A DNA stretch of 42,679 bases from Coriobacteriia bacterium (GCA_025361335.1 JANYAK010000017.1:1-42679); one strand, 5' to 3'; positions 28,450-36,383 are shown, counted from the stretch's first letter. Notes: a model not told the origin generated them from the sequence alone. Numbers and translations: made by a program.

Positions 28450-29364
28450 GTGTCGAAGCTCAAGCTGTACTTCCTCGAGACGAGGCCGCAGTTCCTGATC
28501 CTGTCCGTCGTGCTCGTCCTCCACGGTGCCGCGCTGGCCGCCTGGGCTCGGCCGGGGTCCTTCCATCTGGGCCTCATGCTGCTCGCCATGCTCGCATTGG
28601 CGCTCATGCACGGCAGCGTCGATGCTCTCAACGACTGGGACGACTGGGCCCGAAGCGGGATCGATCGCGAGACGAAGCGGACGCCGTTCTCGGGAGGCAG
28701 CGGCCTCGTCCCTTCGGGTCAGATCCCTCCGCGGGGCGCGCTGGCGCTGGGAGTCGGGACTCTGGCCGCCGGCTGCGCGATCGGCCTGTACCTCGCGTGG
28801 GTGGCCGGATGGCCGCTGCTGGTCATCGGTATCGTCGGGGCGCTGTCGGTGGCGCTGTACACGCCGCTGCTCACCCGCCTCGGCCTGGGCGAGCTGTTCG
28901 CGGGGCTGGCACTCGGCACTCTGCCAGTGGTGGGAACCTACTTCCTCCTGACCGGCCACATCGACGGTGTGGCGTGGATCTCCGGCATCCCCGCGGGCCT
29001 CCTGACCTACAATCTCCTGCTCTTGAATGAGTTCCCCGATGCGGAGGCGGACGCCGGAGGAGGACGACACCACATGGTCGTCTTGCTGGGCAAGCGGCGC
29101 GCCCGGTGGCTCTACGCCGCCGTCGAGGTCGGCGCGTACGTCGCCGTCGTCGTCGCGGTGACGATGAGGGTGATGCCCGCCTGGACCTTGCTGACTCTCG
29201 GCGCCGGCGTCTTCGCCGCGAAGGCGATCTCGGGTGCGCTGAGGCACTACGACAGCTTCGAGGCCCTGATACCGTCTCAGGGAGCGAACGTCGCGGCCGT
29301 GCTCGCCTCGAACGCTCTGCTCGCAGCCGGGTACCTGGTAGCCGCGCTGACTGCCAAGGGGTGA
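28450..29364 (+). CDS. UbiA-family prenyltransferase, MenA-like
   Basis: A 304-residue integral membrane enzyme with about eight or nine helices. The two Asp-rich prenyl-diphosphate sites are present: NDWDD with the following GID (61-72) and NEFPDAEAD (193-201). The pattern N-D-x-x-D then D-x-x-x-D fits UbiA enzymes, and the general look is of the MenA (1,4-dihydroxy-2-naphthoate prenyltransferase) branch, which would make the quinone precursor for the bc-type complex 2 kb away. That assignment is inference; other aromatic acceptors are possible. Start GTG 28450 after GGGGGGCG. Five bases separate it from the PEBP gene. Confidence 0.85.
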   Translation: MSKLKLYFLETRPQFLILSVVLVLHGAALAAWARPGSFHLGLMLLAMLALALMHGSVDALNDWDDWARSGIDRETKRTPFSGGSGLVPSGQIPPRGALALGVGTLAAGCAIGLYLAWVAGWPLLVIGIVGALSVALYTPLLTRLGLGELFAGLALGTLPVVGTYFLLTGHIDGVAWISGIPAGLLTYNLLLLNEFPDAEADAGGGRHHMVVLLGKRRARWLYAAVEVGAYVAVVVAVTMRVMPAWTLLTLGAGVFAAKAISGALRHYDSFEALIPSQGANVAAVLASNALLAAGYLVAALTAKG

Positions 29365-29369
29365 GGACC

Positions 29370-29870
29370 GTGCCGTCGGCCATGAACGATCGCATGCCCG
29401 CATTCGCGCTGGCCTCGCCGGCGTTCGCGGACGGCGCATCGATGCCGGCGGTGCACGCGAAGCCCAAAGCGGGCGGCCGCGACGTCTCGGTCCCCCTGCG
29501 ATGGGGCCCCGCGCCCGCGGGCACCGAGTCGTTCGCGATCGAGGTCGTCGATCTGCACCCCGTCGCCCGCCGGTGGGTGCACTGGCTCGTGGTCGACATC
29601 CCCAGTGATGTCTTGGACCTGCCGCCGGGGGCGTCCGGAACGGACATGCCGGCGGGTTCGTGCGAACTGGACACCAGCTACGGCACGGGTGGCTGGGGTG
29701 GTCCCAACCCTCCCGTGGGCACCGGGCCGCACGACTACCACATCACCGTCTTCGCGCTCGACACGCCCACGCTCGGCCTGCCCGATCGCGTGTCGCTCGA
29801 TGAGTTCCGCGAAGCCCTGGCGCCGCACGCGATCGCGGCTGCGAGCATCGTCGGCACGTTCGAACGCTGA
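29370..29870 (+). CDS. YbhB/YbcL-like PEBP family protein
   Basis: A phosphatidylethanolamine-binding-protein fold, 166 residues from GTG 29370 or 162 from ATG 29382. Family blocks are visible: VPLRWGPAPAGTESFAIEV, the ligand-pocket stretch RRWVHWLVVDIP, YGTGGWGGPNPPVGTGPHDY and ITVFALDTPTLGL. Bacterial YbhB-type proteins are small cytoplasmic or periplasmic proteins of uncertain role; no signal peptide is seen. It starts just after the UbiA stop, so the two are probably co-transcribed, and GTGAGG before the GTG supports coupling. The start is the least certain point. Confidence 0.85.
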   Translation: MPSAMNDRMPAFALASPAFADGASMPAVHAKPKAGGRDVSVPLRWGPAPAGTESFAIEVVDLHPVARRWVHWLVVDIPSDVLDLPPGASGTDMPAGSCELDTSYGTGGWGGPNPPVGTGPHDYHITVFALDTPTLGLPDRVSLDEFREALAPHAIAAASIVGTFER

Positions 29871-29896
29871 GCGTTCGCCGAGGCCTCTGCGAACGC
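29871..29896 (+). terminator. Hairpin after the PEBP gene
   Basis: GCGTTCG (29871-29877) and CGAACGC (29890-29896) form a perfect 7-bp stem. A further GAACGC at the end of the coding sequence can pair with GCGTTC across the stop codon, so two alternative hairpins exist. No T-run. Confidence 0.5.
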
Positions 29897-29973
29897 ACTA
29901 CCGGCCCGGGGGCCGTCCCCGCATACTGGTCGAGTACGGTCGAAGTCGCCCGCGCGCCGAGCGAAGGAGACCC

Positions 29974-30735
29974 TTGGACAAGGACAAGCCGCTGCAGCGG
30001 ATCCTCGAGCACATCCCCATGCCCGTCGTCATCGCCAGCCCGGCGACCGCCACCATCCTGTGGGTCAACCATCGCCTGGCTCGCTGGTATGGCGTCGAGG
30101 ACCCGCGGATGCTCGAGGGCCTGAGCCTTCTGGACTTCATCCAGGCGCCCCAGATAGCCAAGGCCCTCTCGGACTTGGCCAAGGTCGTCGCCGGGGCGAG
30201 TCCTCCGCCTGTCACGTACCAGCTCAAGAAGGCGAACGGCGAGTTCGCCGCGGGGCAGGTGTCGTCCGTCCCCATCGTGTTCCGCGGCCTCCCCGCGATG
30301 CTCAGCTTCGTGACGGACGTATCGGAGAGCGAACGCCTGGTGGCAAGCCTGCAGGAGAGCGAGAAGCGCTACCGGCTCCTTCTCGACGAGCTGTCGGCCG
30401 GCGTGGTCGTGATCGCCGACGATCGGATCGCGTGGGCGAACGGGTCGATGGCCCGAGCGCTCGGCTTCGACGAGGCGATCGAGCTGCGTGGCGAGTCGCT
30501 GTATCGGTTCATCGACGAGTCATGCCATAAGGACGTCCAGCAGGGCCGCCGGACCGTCCTGGTGTCGGGAAAGCCCCGCGAAGCATTCCCCGTGGTCCTT
30601 CTCCGTCGGGACGGATCGACGTTCACGGCGACGGCATCCACCACACGGATCCGCTGGGAGGGCGAACTGGCGACGCAGACGCTCGTGCACGACGTCAAAC
30701 CTCCGCCCGCCAGGGGGTCGAAGTCGACAGCCTGA
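29974..30735 (+). CDS. Tandem PAS-domain protein without output domain
   Basis: A 253-residue soluble protein starting at TTG 29974, where AAGGAG sits 4-5 nt upstream. It contains two PAS folds: residues about 5-115 (VIASPATATILWVNHRLARW ... SFVTDVSESERL) and about 125-245 (LLDELSAGVVVIADDRIAWA ... LVHDVKPP), joined by the coiled segment ASLQESEKRYRLLL. No histidine kinase, GGDEF, EAL, sigma-activator or DNA-binding domain follows before the stop. It may bind a ligand or cofactor and act by contact with another protein. It ends convergently against the cytochrome b gene, 13 bases away. Confidence 0.8.
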   Translation: MDKDKPLQRILEHIPMPVVIASPATATILWVNHRLARWYGVEDPRMLEGLSLLDFIQAPQIAKALSDLAKVVAGASPPPVTYQLKKANGEFAAGQVSSVPIVFRGLPAMLSFVTDVSESERLVASLQESEKRYRLLLDELSAGVVVIADDRIAWANGSMARALGFDEAIELRGESLYRFIDESCHKDVQQGRRTVLVSGKPREAFPVVLLRRDGSTFTATASTTRIRWEGELATQTLVHDVKPPPARGSKSTA

Positions 30736-30748
30736 GGCTCTCCGGCCG

Positions 30749-32353
30749 CTACGTGCGACGAGCGCGCATGAGCGCGGCGCCGCTCGCGATGAGGACGAGA
30801 ACGTAGCCACCCAGGGTCCACCAGAAGTACAGCTTGGGCTCGACCCCGGGCCGGACGATCCTTCCGCGATCCACTCCGTTGATCTGGAGGACGTACGCCT
30901 CGACGTTCGCGATCTGCGGCTGGGTCATCGCGTTCGTGTTGCCGAACGAGGGCATCTTGTACTTCGGATCGGCGGTCTCAGGGTCGGACTCGGGCACCGA
31001 TCCGTTCTGCAGGAACGCGTCGACACCGTCCACGAACTTCTGGACGTCGATCGGCTTGCCCTTCTCCGCTCCCGTGAGCTCGGGATCCATCGGGTTGATC
31101 TCGGGGATGGTCCCGTCCGCGCTTCCGGGATTGGGCACCCCGCCTTTACCCTGCGGGCCGTGGCACTGGACGCAGTAGGCACCGTAGACCAGGCGCCCGT
31201 GGTCGGCGCCGCCGATCGTGCGTGAGGCGACGCTCGGACCCGGCACCGTCGGCGTGGACTCGATCGCCGATGCCGGCGTAGGAGCAGGAGCCTCGGTCGA
31301 GGACTTCACGGTCTCGGGCGCGGCGGCGGCCCCCATGACGCCAAGGATCGCCACCCCGGCAACGGCGAGAGCGAACAGACCGACCGCCAGCGGCCGCTTC
31401 GCCGGGCTGCGCTCCGGCTTCCGGTCGAGCCACGGCACGGCGAGCAACAGGACGACGCCGACGAGCGGCACGAGCACGAACCCGACCCACTCCAGCGGTC
31501 CGCCCAGATATTTGAGCAGCTGGAACAGGAACAGGAAGGGCCAATCCGGGCGCCCGACGTAGGTGACGTCGATCGGGTCCGCGGGACCGACGATCGGGGT
31601 GAGCAGGAAAGCGCTCAGGCCGACCAGCAGGCTCAAGACACCGGCGAACACGACGAGATCCATGATCACCTGTGTGGGCCAGAAGACCCCTTCCCTGTCG
31701 CGCTTCGCGATCGCCCCCGCGGCGCCGGGACGACGGAACGCCACGAGGTGCAGGCCCAGGATCGCGAGGATGAGGATCGGGATCACCGCGACGTGGAGAC
31801 CGAAGAACCGGGACAATGTCAGCTGCCCGACCACCGCCCCGCCGAACACCGCGTCGCGCACGAACGCCCCGATCCCCGGGATCGAGCCTGCGAGCCCGAC
31901 TCCGATGCGCGCGGCCCAGTAGCCCTTGTCGTCCCAGCCGAGCGGCCCGCCGGTGAACACCGCTCCGAGTGTGGCGACGAGCAGCAGCACGCCGAGGATC
32001 CACGTCAACTCTCGCGGCTTCTTGAAGGCCCCCCACAGGAAGGTCTGCAGCAGGTGCCCGACGACCAGAACGACCATGACGGTCGCCGCCCAATGATGCA
32101 CGCCGTGGATGAGCCAGCCGAACGGCACCTGGAGGCGGATGTAGTTCACGCTGTCGTAGGCCGTGGCTGTGCCGGGCGTGTAGTAGAGCAGTTCCCAGAT
32201 CCCGGTCACGGCCAGCGTGAGGAACGTGAGCAGCGTCGCGCTTCCGAGCGTGAAGGTGAACTTGGCCCCTCCCGGAATCTTCTCGTCCAGCAGGCCGCGC
32301 GTCGTCTTCCCCAACGCGATGCGCTCCTCGAGCCAGTCACCGATCCTCGTCAT
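30749..32353 (-). CDS. Cytochrome b6/subunit IV/cytochrome c fusion (bc-type complex)
   Basis: A 534-residue quinol oxidase-side subunit of a bc-type complex. The N-terminal half is a cytochrome b6 with haem ligands H86/H100 and H187/H202; the 14 and 15 residue spacings are those of the b6 type. The second half of the b core has a Qo-loop motif PDWP (269-272) where PEWY is usual. A linker and membrane helix (about 320-342) lead to a cytochrome c domain with CVQCH (394-398) and a likely Met ligand in KYKMPSF (M467). A last helix (about 508-528) anchors the C-terminus. Bacillus-type complexes fuse only subunit IV to cytochrome c; here all three parts are on one chain. It lies 14 bases downstream of the Rieske gene. 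Confidence 0.92.
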   Translation of the reverse strand: MTRIGDWLEERIALGKTTRGLLDEKIPGGAKFTFTLGSATLLTFLTLAVTGIWELLYYTPGTATAYDSVNYIRLQVPFGWLIHGVHHWAATVMVVLVVGHLLQTFLWGAFKKPRELTWILGVLLLVATLGAVFTGGPLGWDDKGYWAARIGVGLAGSIPGIGAFVRDAVFGGAVVGQLTLSRFFGLHVAVIPILILAILGLHLVAFRRPGAAGAIAKRDREGVFWPTQVIMDLVVFAGVLSLLVGLSAFLLTPIVGPADPIDVTYVGRPDWPFLFLFQLLKYLGGPLEWVGFVLVPLVGVVLLLAVPWLDRKPERSPAKRPLAVGLFALAVAGVAILGVMGAAAAPETVKSSTEAPAPTPASAIESTPTVPGPSVASRTIGGADHGRLVYGAYCVQCHGPQGKGGVPNPGSADGTIPEINPMDPELTGAEKGKPIDVQKFVDGVDAFLQNGSVPESDPETADPKYKMPSFGNTNAMTQPQIANVEAYVLQINGVDRGRIVRPGVEPKLYFWWTLGGYVLVLIASGAALMRARRT

Positions 32354-32367
32354 CCTTGAGCCACCCC

Positions 32368-32889
32368 CTAGACCGGTGTCTTCTGGGACACGCCCGGTTC
32401 GTACTGGATCCATTGAACGAGAAGCATCCCCTTGCTGATCTTGACCGGGAGCGTGTCGAGACCCCGGGGAGCGGGCCCCGAGGTCCGTGCGCCGTCGAGC
32501 GAGAACACGCTGTCGTGGCAGGGGCAGACGAACGTCTTGCTGCCACGGTTGAAGTAGACCTGGCAGCCCAAGTGAGGGCAGACCGGCGAGAACACGACCA
32601 CCTCGGTGTCGCTCTTCTTCAGCGCGTACACCGAGTGGGGCAGCTGCGCGACCTCGTACGCGTCCCGGGCGCTCTCGACGAAGCTGAGGGCGAAGGGCTC
32701 CCCCGTCGGGAGAAGGGCGACATCGGCCACCTGCACGTAGGCGCCTGGCGTCGCCTTGTTGGACGAGATCAGCGAACCGATGAGCGGGACGCCCGCGACG
32801 AGGCCCACGAACGCGGCTCCCATCCCGACGGCCCACCCCACGAATCCCCGACGCGTCACGGCCGAGCCCGTGTCCGGCGCATCTGCCAT
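32368..32889 (-). CDS. Rieske 2Fe-2S protein of the bc-type complex
   Basis: A 173-residue membrane-anchored Rieske protein. TRRGFVGWAVG is a twin-arginine export signal running into the single membrane anchor (about 16-41). The cluster motifs are CPHLGC and CPCHDSVF, giving the Cys2-His2 ligands. It takes electrons from quinol at the Qo site and passes them to the cytochrome c domain of the next gene's product. ATG 32889 is chosen because GGGGAGG lies 8 nt before it; the GTG three codons earlier is too close. Forms a two-gene operon with the b-c fusion. Confidence 0.94.
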   Translation of the reverse strand: MADAPDTGSAVTRRGFVGWAVGMGAAFVGLVAGVPLIGSLISSNKATPGAYVQVADVALLPTGEPFALSFVESARDAYEVAQLPHSVYALKKSDTEVVVFSPVCPHLGCQVYFNRGSKTFVCPCHDSVFSLDGARTSGPAPRGLDTLPVKISKGMLLVQWIQYEPGVSQKTPV

Positions 32890-32960
32890 GAACGGCACCT
32901 CCCCGGCGGGACACCCAGAGGTCCAGGTGCCCGATCGTCGACAGCCTCACACTGGCCCGA

Positions 32961-32988
32961 TTCATACCCCGTAAAGCATCCGGGCGAA
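32961..32988 (-). promoter_or_regulatory. Probable promoter of the Rieske/cytochrome operon
   Basis: On the minus strand TTCGCC (32983-32988) and TATGAA (32961-32966) are 16 bp apart, about 70 bases before the Rieske start. It implies that the operon can be transcribed apart from the upstream selenoprotein-like gene. Confidence 0.45.
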
Positions 32989-33010
32989 CCCCCGCCGGGC
33001 TGCGGTGGCC

Positions 33011-34417
33011 TCAGCCGAAGGCCACTTCCTTCAGTGAGCCGTCCGCGCCCACCGCCACCACCCGGTGGTGTCCCGTGTCGCACGCAAGCATCGTCACCCC
33101 GTCGCTCCACACGCCCCCGGGTTCGCGGAGCATCCCTGGCTCCCCTGCTTCACCGGGCCACGGCGAACACTCACGGGTGACCGGATCGACGCGCTTGATG
33201 CGGTCGTTGTACGTGTCGGCCACCGCGAGCACGCCCGCGTGGACCGCGACATCCTCGCAGTGCTGGAGCCACGCCTCGTCGCCTATCCCGGGTCGGTCGC
33301 CAAAGTCGAAGAGGCCCGTCCCCACGAGGGTCTCGACCCGGCGATCCGTCACCACGCGTACCGCGGACGTCTCGCAGTCGGCCAGCGCCGTGCCCCCGTC
33401 AGCGAGCGGTGCCAGTCCCGTCGGCTGGGCGAGCGCGGCCCGCGCGAGCCTGCCGTCGTCGATGTCCTCGCGGCCCGTACCGGCCAGGAGCGAAAGCTTC
33501 TCCATCGCGGTGTCGAACGTCCATATCTGGTGCGAGCCGGCCATGGCGATCGCGAGCATCCCGTCCCGCGCGGCAAGCGCCCACGGTGAGCGCAGCGCGA
33601 CGTTCGCCGCCCGCCCGGGACGCAGCGCGCCGTCCTCGATCCGGCCCGTGCCGGCCACCCGCTCCGACTCGCCGCCCCCCAGTCGCCAGACCGCGTGCCC
33701 CGCCCGGTCGGCCACGTAGACACGCCCGTCGAGCGAAGCCAGGCCTCGCGGCTCGACCAGCCCCCCGTGCTCGGTCACCACGTTGGCGCGGCCCTCCCGG
33801 GGATCCCAGTCGCACTCGAGGACGCGGCCGTGACCAGTGTCGGCCACCCACAGGCGTCCACCGGCCAAGATGGCCCGCGTCGGGAATCGGAGCGCCCCTT
33901 CGTGGCGCGCGAGCCGCGAGGATGTCGGATCGGGACCTCGCGTCAGTGTGCCGCGGGCCTCCGCGCGCCCAAGGATGCGCTCGAGAGCGGCCGCCACCAC
34001 TTCGACGTCGAACTCACCGGGCACCACCTCGGCGACGTCGCCTTCCGGATCGATCACGACCACGGTCGGCCACGCGTTCACCGCGTAGTCCCGCCAGACG
34101 CGGTACTGGCGGTCGTTGACGACTGCGTGAGCGACATCGAGCCGGTCGCACGCCTCCGCGATCCTCGCGGTCACCCGCTCCTTGATGAACTTGCCCGCAT
34201 GGACCCCGATGACCGTGAGGCTGTCCGCGAACCGCTCCTCGAGCTCCCGTACACGCGGGAGCACATGCATGCAGTTGATTCAACCGTACGTCCAGAAGTC
34301 CAGCAGCACGAGCCGCCCACGCAGGTCGGCGAGGCGCAGGGGCTGGTCCGTCCCGATCCAGTCCAGTCCCTCACGGAACTCCGGTGCGTTCGCCTGCCCC
34401 CCCGACGTCGGTGTCAC
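33011..34417 (-). CDS. Thioredoxin-like/NHL-repeat protein, probable selenoprotein (in-frame UGA = Sec46)
   Basis: Read through a TGA at 34280-34282, this gives 468 residues from GTG 34417, which has GGGAG upstream. Residues 1-155 form a thioredoxin-like fold: [14 protein letters not shown][11 protein letters not shown]. In the NHLRC2-like family the same place reads WTYCCINC, so the UGA replaces the first cysteine of the catalytic CxxC (Sec46/Cys49). Residues about 165-468 hold NHL beta-propeller repeats ([45 protein letters not shown]). Both halves are in one frame with matching family order, and a SECIS-like hairpin follows the UGA. There is no signal peptide, so it is cytoplasmic. Redox exchange is expected, its partner unknown. 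It lies upstream of the Rieske/cytochrome genes. A nonsense mutation or sequencing error is the main alternative. Confidence 0.8.
34243..34262 (-). promoter_or_regulatory. Candidate bacterial SECIS element
   Basis: Seventeen bases after the UGA, GCTCCCG and CGGGAGC form a perfect 7-bp stem with loop CGTGTA, so the loop starts 24 nt from the UGA and contains the G and U expected for SelB binding. The codons in the loop, CGT and GTA, are unusual in this GC-rich gene, as if structure constrains them. Confidence 0.7.
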
Positions 34418-34582
34418 TTTCGTTCTCCCTTCGGAGCTCGCCAACCGGGGACGGATCCCCCTCGAGGGATACCCCACCGGCGATCGGCGGAGACGACCCG
34501 CGGGCGAGGAAGGTAACTCCATCTATTGGGAACTATGTACGGGTGCCGGTTCCTCGACCGAGGCGTGGCACCAGTTCACAAG

Positions 34583-34602
34583 GCTCGCCCATCCGGGCGA
34601 GC
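34583..34602 (+). promoter_or_regulatory. Leader hairpin before the cupredoxin gene
   Basis: GCTCGCCC and GGGCGAGC form a perfect 8-bp stem with loop ATCC, ending 20 bases before the GTG. The interval 34418-34622 otherwise shows no gene; a divergent promoter pair for it and the thioredoxin-NHL gene is expected, but no hexamers are convincing. Confidence 0.4.
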
Positions 34603-34622
34603 GCTCCGAGGAGGGGATCCGA

Positions 34623-35057
34623 GTGACCATAAGAAGGCACGTGCAGGTTCTGCTTGCCGCCCTCGTGGCGACCGCCCTGCTGCTGGCCGTGTCCGGCTGC
34701 TCCGGCTCGACCGGCGCGACAGGCGGTGGTTCGACTGGAGGCACCACGGGCGGGACGACGATGGTCGAGAGCAACTTCCAGTTCAGCCCAGCGAGCCTGA
34801 CGGTGAAGGTCGGCGACACCGTCACCTTCGACAACCAGGACACCGTCGCGCACCGCGTGGTGGTGGGCACGACCGATCTCGGCGAACAGGCTGCGGGTCA
34901 GAAGGTCACGTGGACAGCCGCCAAGGACGGGACGTTCCCGGTCAAGTGCACCATCCACCCGTCGATGACCGGCCAGATAACGGTCGGCGCGAGCAGCGGT
35001 TCAGCGGCACCATCCCCCGGCGGCGCAGCGGCGCCTCCGGCAACGACCGGCTACTGA
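34623..35057 (+). CDS. Cupredoxin (amicyanin/plastocyanin-like) lipoprotein
   Basis: A 144-residue exported blue-copper protein. Lipobox VSGC (Cys26) is followed by a Gly/Ser/Thr-rich tether, then a cupredoxin fold (47-123). Type-1 copper ligands are visible: H77 (VAHRVV) and C109-x2-H112-x2-M115 in KCTIHPSM, the short loop seen in amicyanin. A Pro/Ala-rich tail ends the protein. It could accept electrons from the cytochrome c domain of the nearby bc-type complex; this is inference from location. Start GTG 34623, with GAGGAGGGG upstream. Confidence 0.9.
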   Translation: MTIRRHVQVLLAALVATALLLAVSGCSGSTGATGGGSTGGTTGGTTMVESNFQFSPASLTVKVGDTVTFDNQDTVAHRVVVGTTDLGEQAAGQKVTWTAAKDGTFPVKCTIHPSMTGQITVGASSGSAAPSPGGAAAPPATTGY

Positions 35058-35104
35058 GGATCCGCCACCCTACCCTGCCCGGTCCGCCAAGGAGGCGCGC
35101 CACG

Positions 35105-35553
35105 ATGACCGACGACCTGATCAAGAAGCTGTCGTCCCTCGCCCAATTGGACCGCGACGCCACCAGCGTCTACGACGAGGCTCTCAAGCACGCCGAGGAC
35201 GACGACGTGAAGATGAAGTTCAAGGACTTTCGGGACGAGCACGAATACCACGTCACCACCATCGCGGCCGCCGTCGAGCGGCTTGGCGAGCCGGCGCTGG
35301 ATCTCAAGGTCGATGTCCTCGGCCACGTGGCCGACTGGGTCACGGCGTTCAGGAGCATGGGCGGCCAGCAGGGCGCTCTGCACGCGATGCGCACGGCCGA
35401 GAAGTACCACAACGGCCGCTACGCCGAGGCGGTCGAATGGGACGTGACGACCCGGAGCTGCAGGCGGTGCTTCGGGGCTTTCGTGACCAGGAGAAGCGCC
35501 ACCTCGAGTTCATCGAGGTCAAGCTCGCGCCTCCCACCGAAGCCTCCGCATAG
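35105..35553 (+). pseudogene. Ferritin-like (PA2169/DUF2383-type) gene with a frameshift
   Basis: From ATG 35105 the product is a helical ferritin-like protein (LSSLAQLDRDATSVYDEALK ... DFRDEHEYHVTTIAAAVE) up to EWD at residue 113. There the open frame turns into a Ser/Arg-rich tail ending at 35587. In the neighbouring frame, from 35446, the expected last helix continues (DDPELQAVLRGFRDQEKRHL and on to TEASA) and stops at TAG 35551-35553. One base is therefore missing near 35442-35446; the corrected protein has about 149 residues. No slippery sequence is seen, so this is a true lesion or a sequencing error rather than programmed shifting. The family is linked to stress-induced di-iron proteins. 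Confidence 0.75.
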
Positions 35554-35571
35554 GCCCGGACGGCGACCCCG

Positions 35572-35802
35572 GTGCCCGACGCCCTGACCACGACAGCCCC
35601 ATGCAGCGACGGCGCGCTGTTCGCGGCGATCTTCGACCTGTCGCGCACCCGGCAGCTGTATCGCCGCCTGGTCACGACCACCCACGCCCTCCACGGGTGC
35701 GAACATCTCGAGCGGATCGTGCGCGACGCGGGGTTGCGCATCGTCGAGACCCGCGAGATGGGCTTCGGGCTCGTCGTCGGCACGGTCGGCGTGCGCGTCT
35801 GA
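35572..35802 (+). pseudogene. Possible methyltransferase C-terminal remnant
   Basis: A 76-codon frame from GTG 35572. Its end, CEHLERIVRDAGLRIVETRE followed by GFGLVVGTVG, looks like the last strands of class I SAM-dependent methyltransferases, but the SAM-binding half is absent. There is no good ribosome site. It follows the frameshifted ferritin-like gene, so this stretch seems to be decaying. It could also be a short real protein; I would not assign activity. Confidence 0.35.
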
Positions 35803-35880
35803 CCGCGCGGTCGATCGTGTCAGACACCATCGCTGCACGTCGCCGTGGATACCGCGAACCGGTCGGCCCGAGCGCAGGTC

Positions 35881-35902
35881 CGCCGGTCGGAAACCACCGG
35901 CG
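35881..35902 (+). terminator. 7-bp hairpin between the remnant and the VOC gene
   Basis: CGCCGGT and ACCGGCG pair perfectly around CGGAAACC. It lies about 80 bases after the remnant and 68 before the VOC start. Its function as terminator is not certain, as no T-run follows. Confidence 0.4.
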
Positions 35903-35969
35903 CGGCGTTTCGGGTGGAGGCGACCGGGTATCCAAGGGAGTCGGAAGCACCCAAGGGAAGGAGTCGGAT

Positions 35970-36365
35970 ATGCCTATCACCAAATCGAGACTGAGCATGG
36001 CGCCGATGTCGGCGGTGCTGCCCGCCAGCGATATCAAGCGGGCGCGGGACTTCTACGAGCGCGTCCTGGGGCTCGAGATCGCCGACCAGCCGATGATGGG
36101 CGGGTTCATGGTGCACGCAGGCAACGGGACGCAGTTCTTCGTATACGAGACGAAGGCCTCCCACGGCGACGCCACGGTCGCCGGGTTCCTGGTCGATGAT
36201 CTCGAGGGCACGATGCGCGAGCTGCGCGATCGCGGTGTCATGTTCGAGGAATACGACATGCCCGGCATGAAGACGGTCAACGGCGTCGTCGACCTGGGTG
36301 ACGCCGGCAAGTCCGCGTGGTTCAAGGACAGCGAGGGCAACATCATCAGCGTCAACGCGATGTAG
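35970..36365 (+). CDS. VOC/glyoxalase superfamily protein
   Basis: A 131-residue single-chain protein of the vicinal oxygen chelate fold. The two beta-alpha-beta-beta-beta modules are visible: AVLPASDIKRARDFYERVLG at the start, and FLVDDLEGTMRELRDRGV then AWFKDSEGNIISV in the second half. Metal-dependent lyases, dioxygenases and resistance proteins share this fold, so the reaction is unknown. The ATG at 35970 follows GGAAGGAG. A copy of this upstream stretch (CCAAGGG-AGTCGGA) is repeated just before it. Confidence 0.88.
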   Translation: MPITKSRLSMAPMSAVLPASDIKRARDFYERVLGLEIADQPMMGGFMVHAGNGTQFFVYETKASHGDATVAGFLVDDLEGTMRELRDRGVMFEEYDMPGMKTVNGVVDLGDAGKSAWFKDSEGNIISVNAM

Positions 36366-36383
36366 CCTCGGGTCCGCATGGAT

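Noticed and set aside
34270-34280. Internal ATG start of the NHL protein after the UGA
   Set aside because: It would cut the thioredoxin fold just before its second active-site region, has no ribosome site, and ignores the in-frame, family-matching sequence upstream of the UGA.
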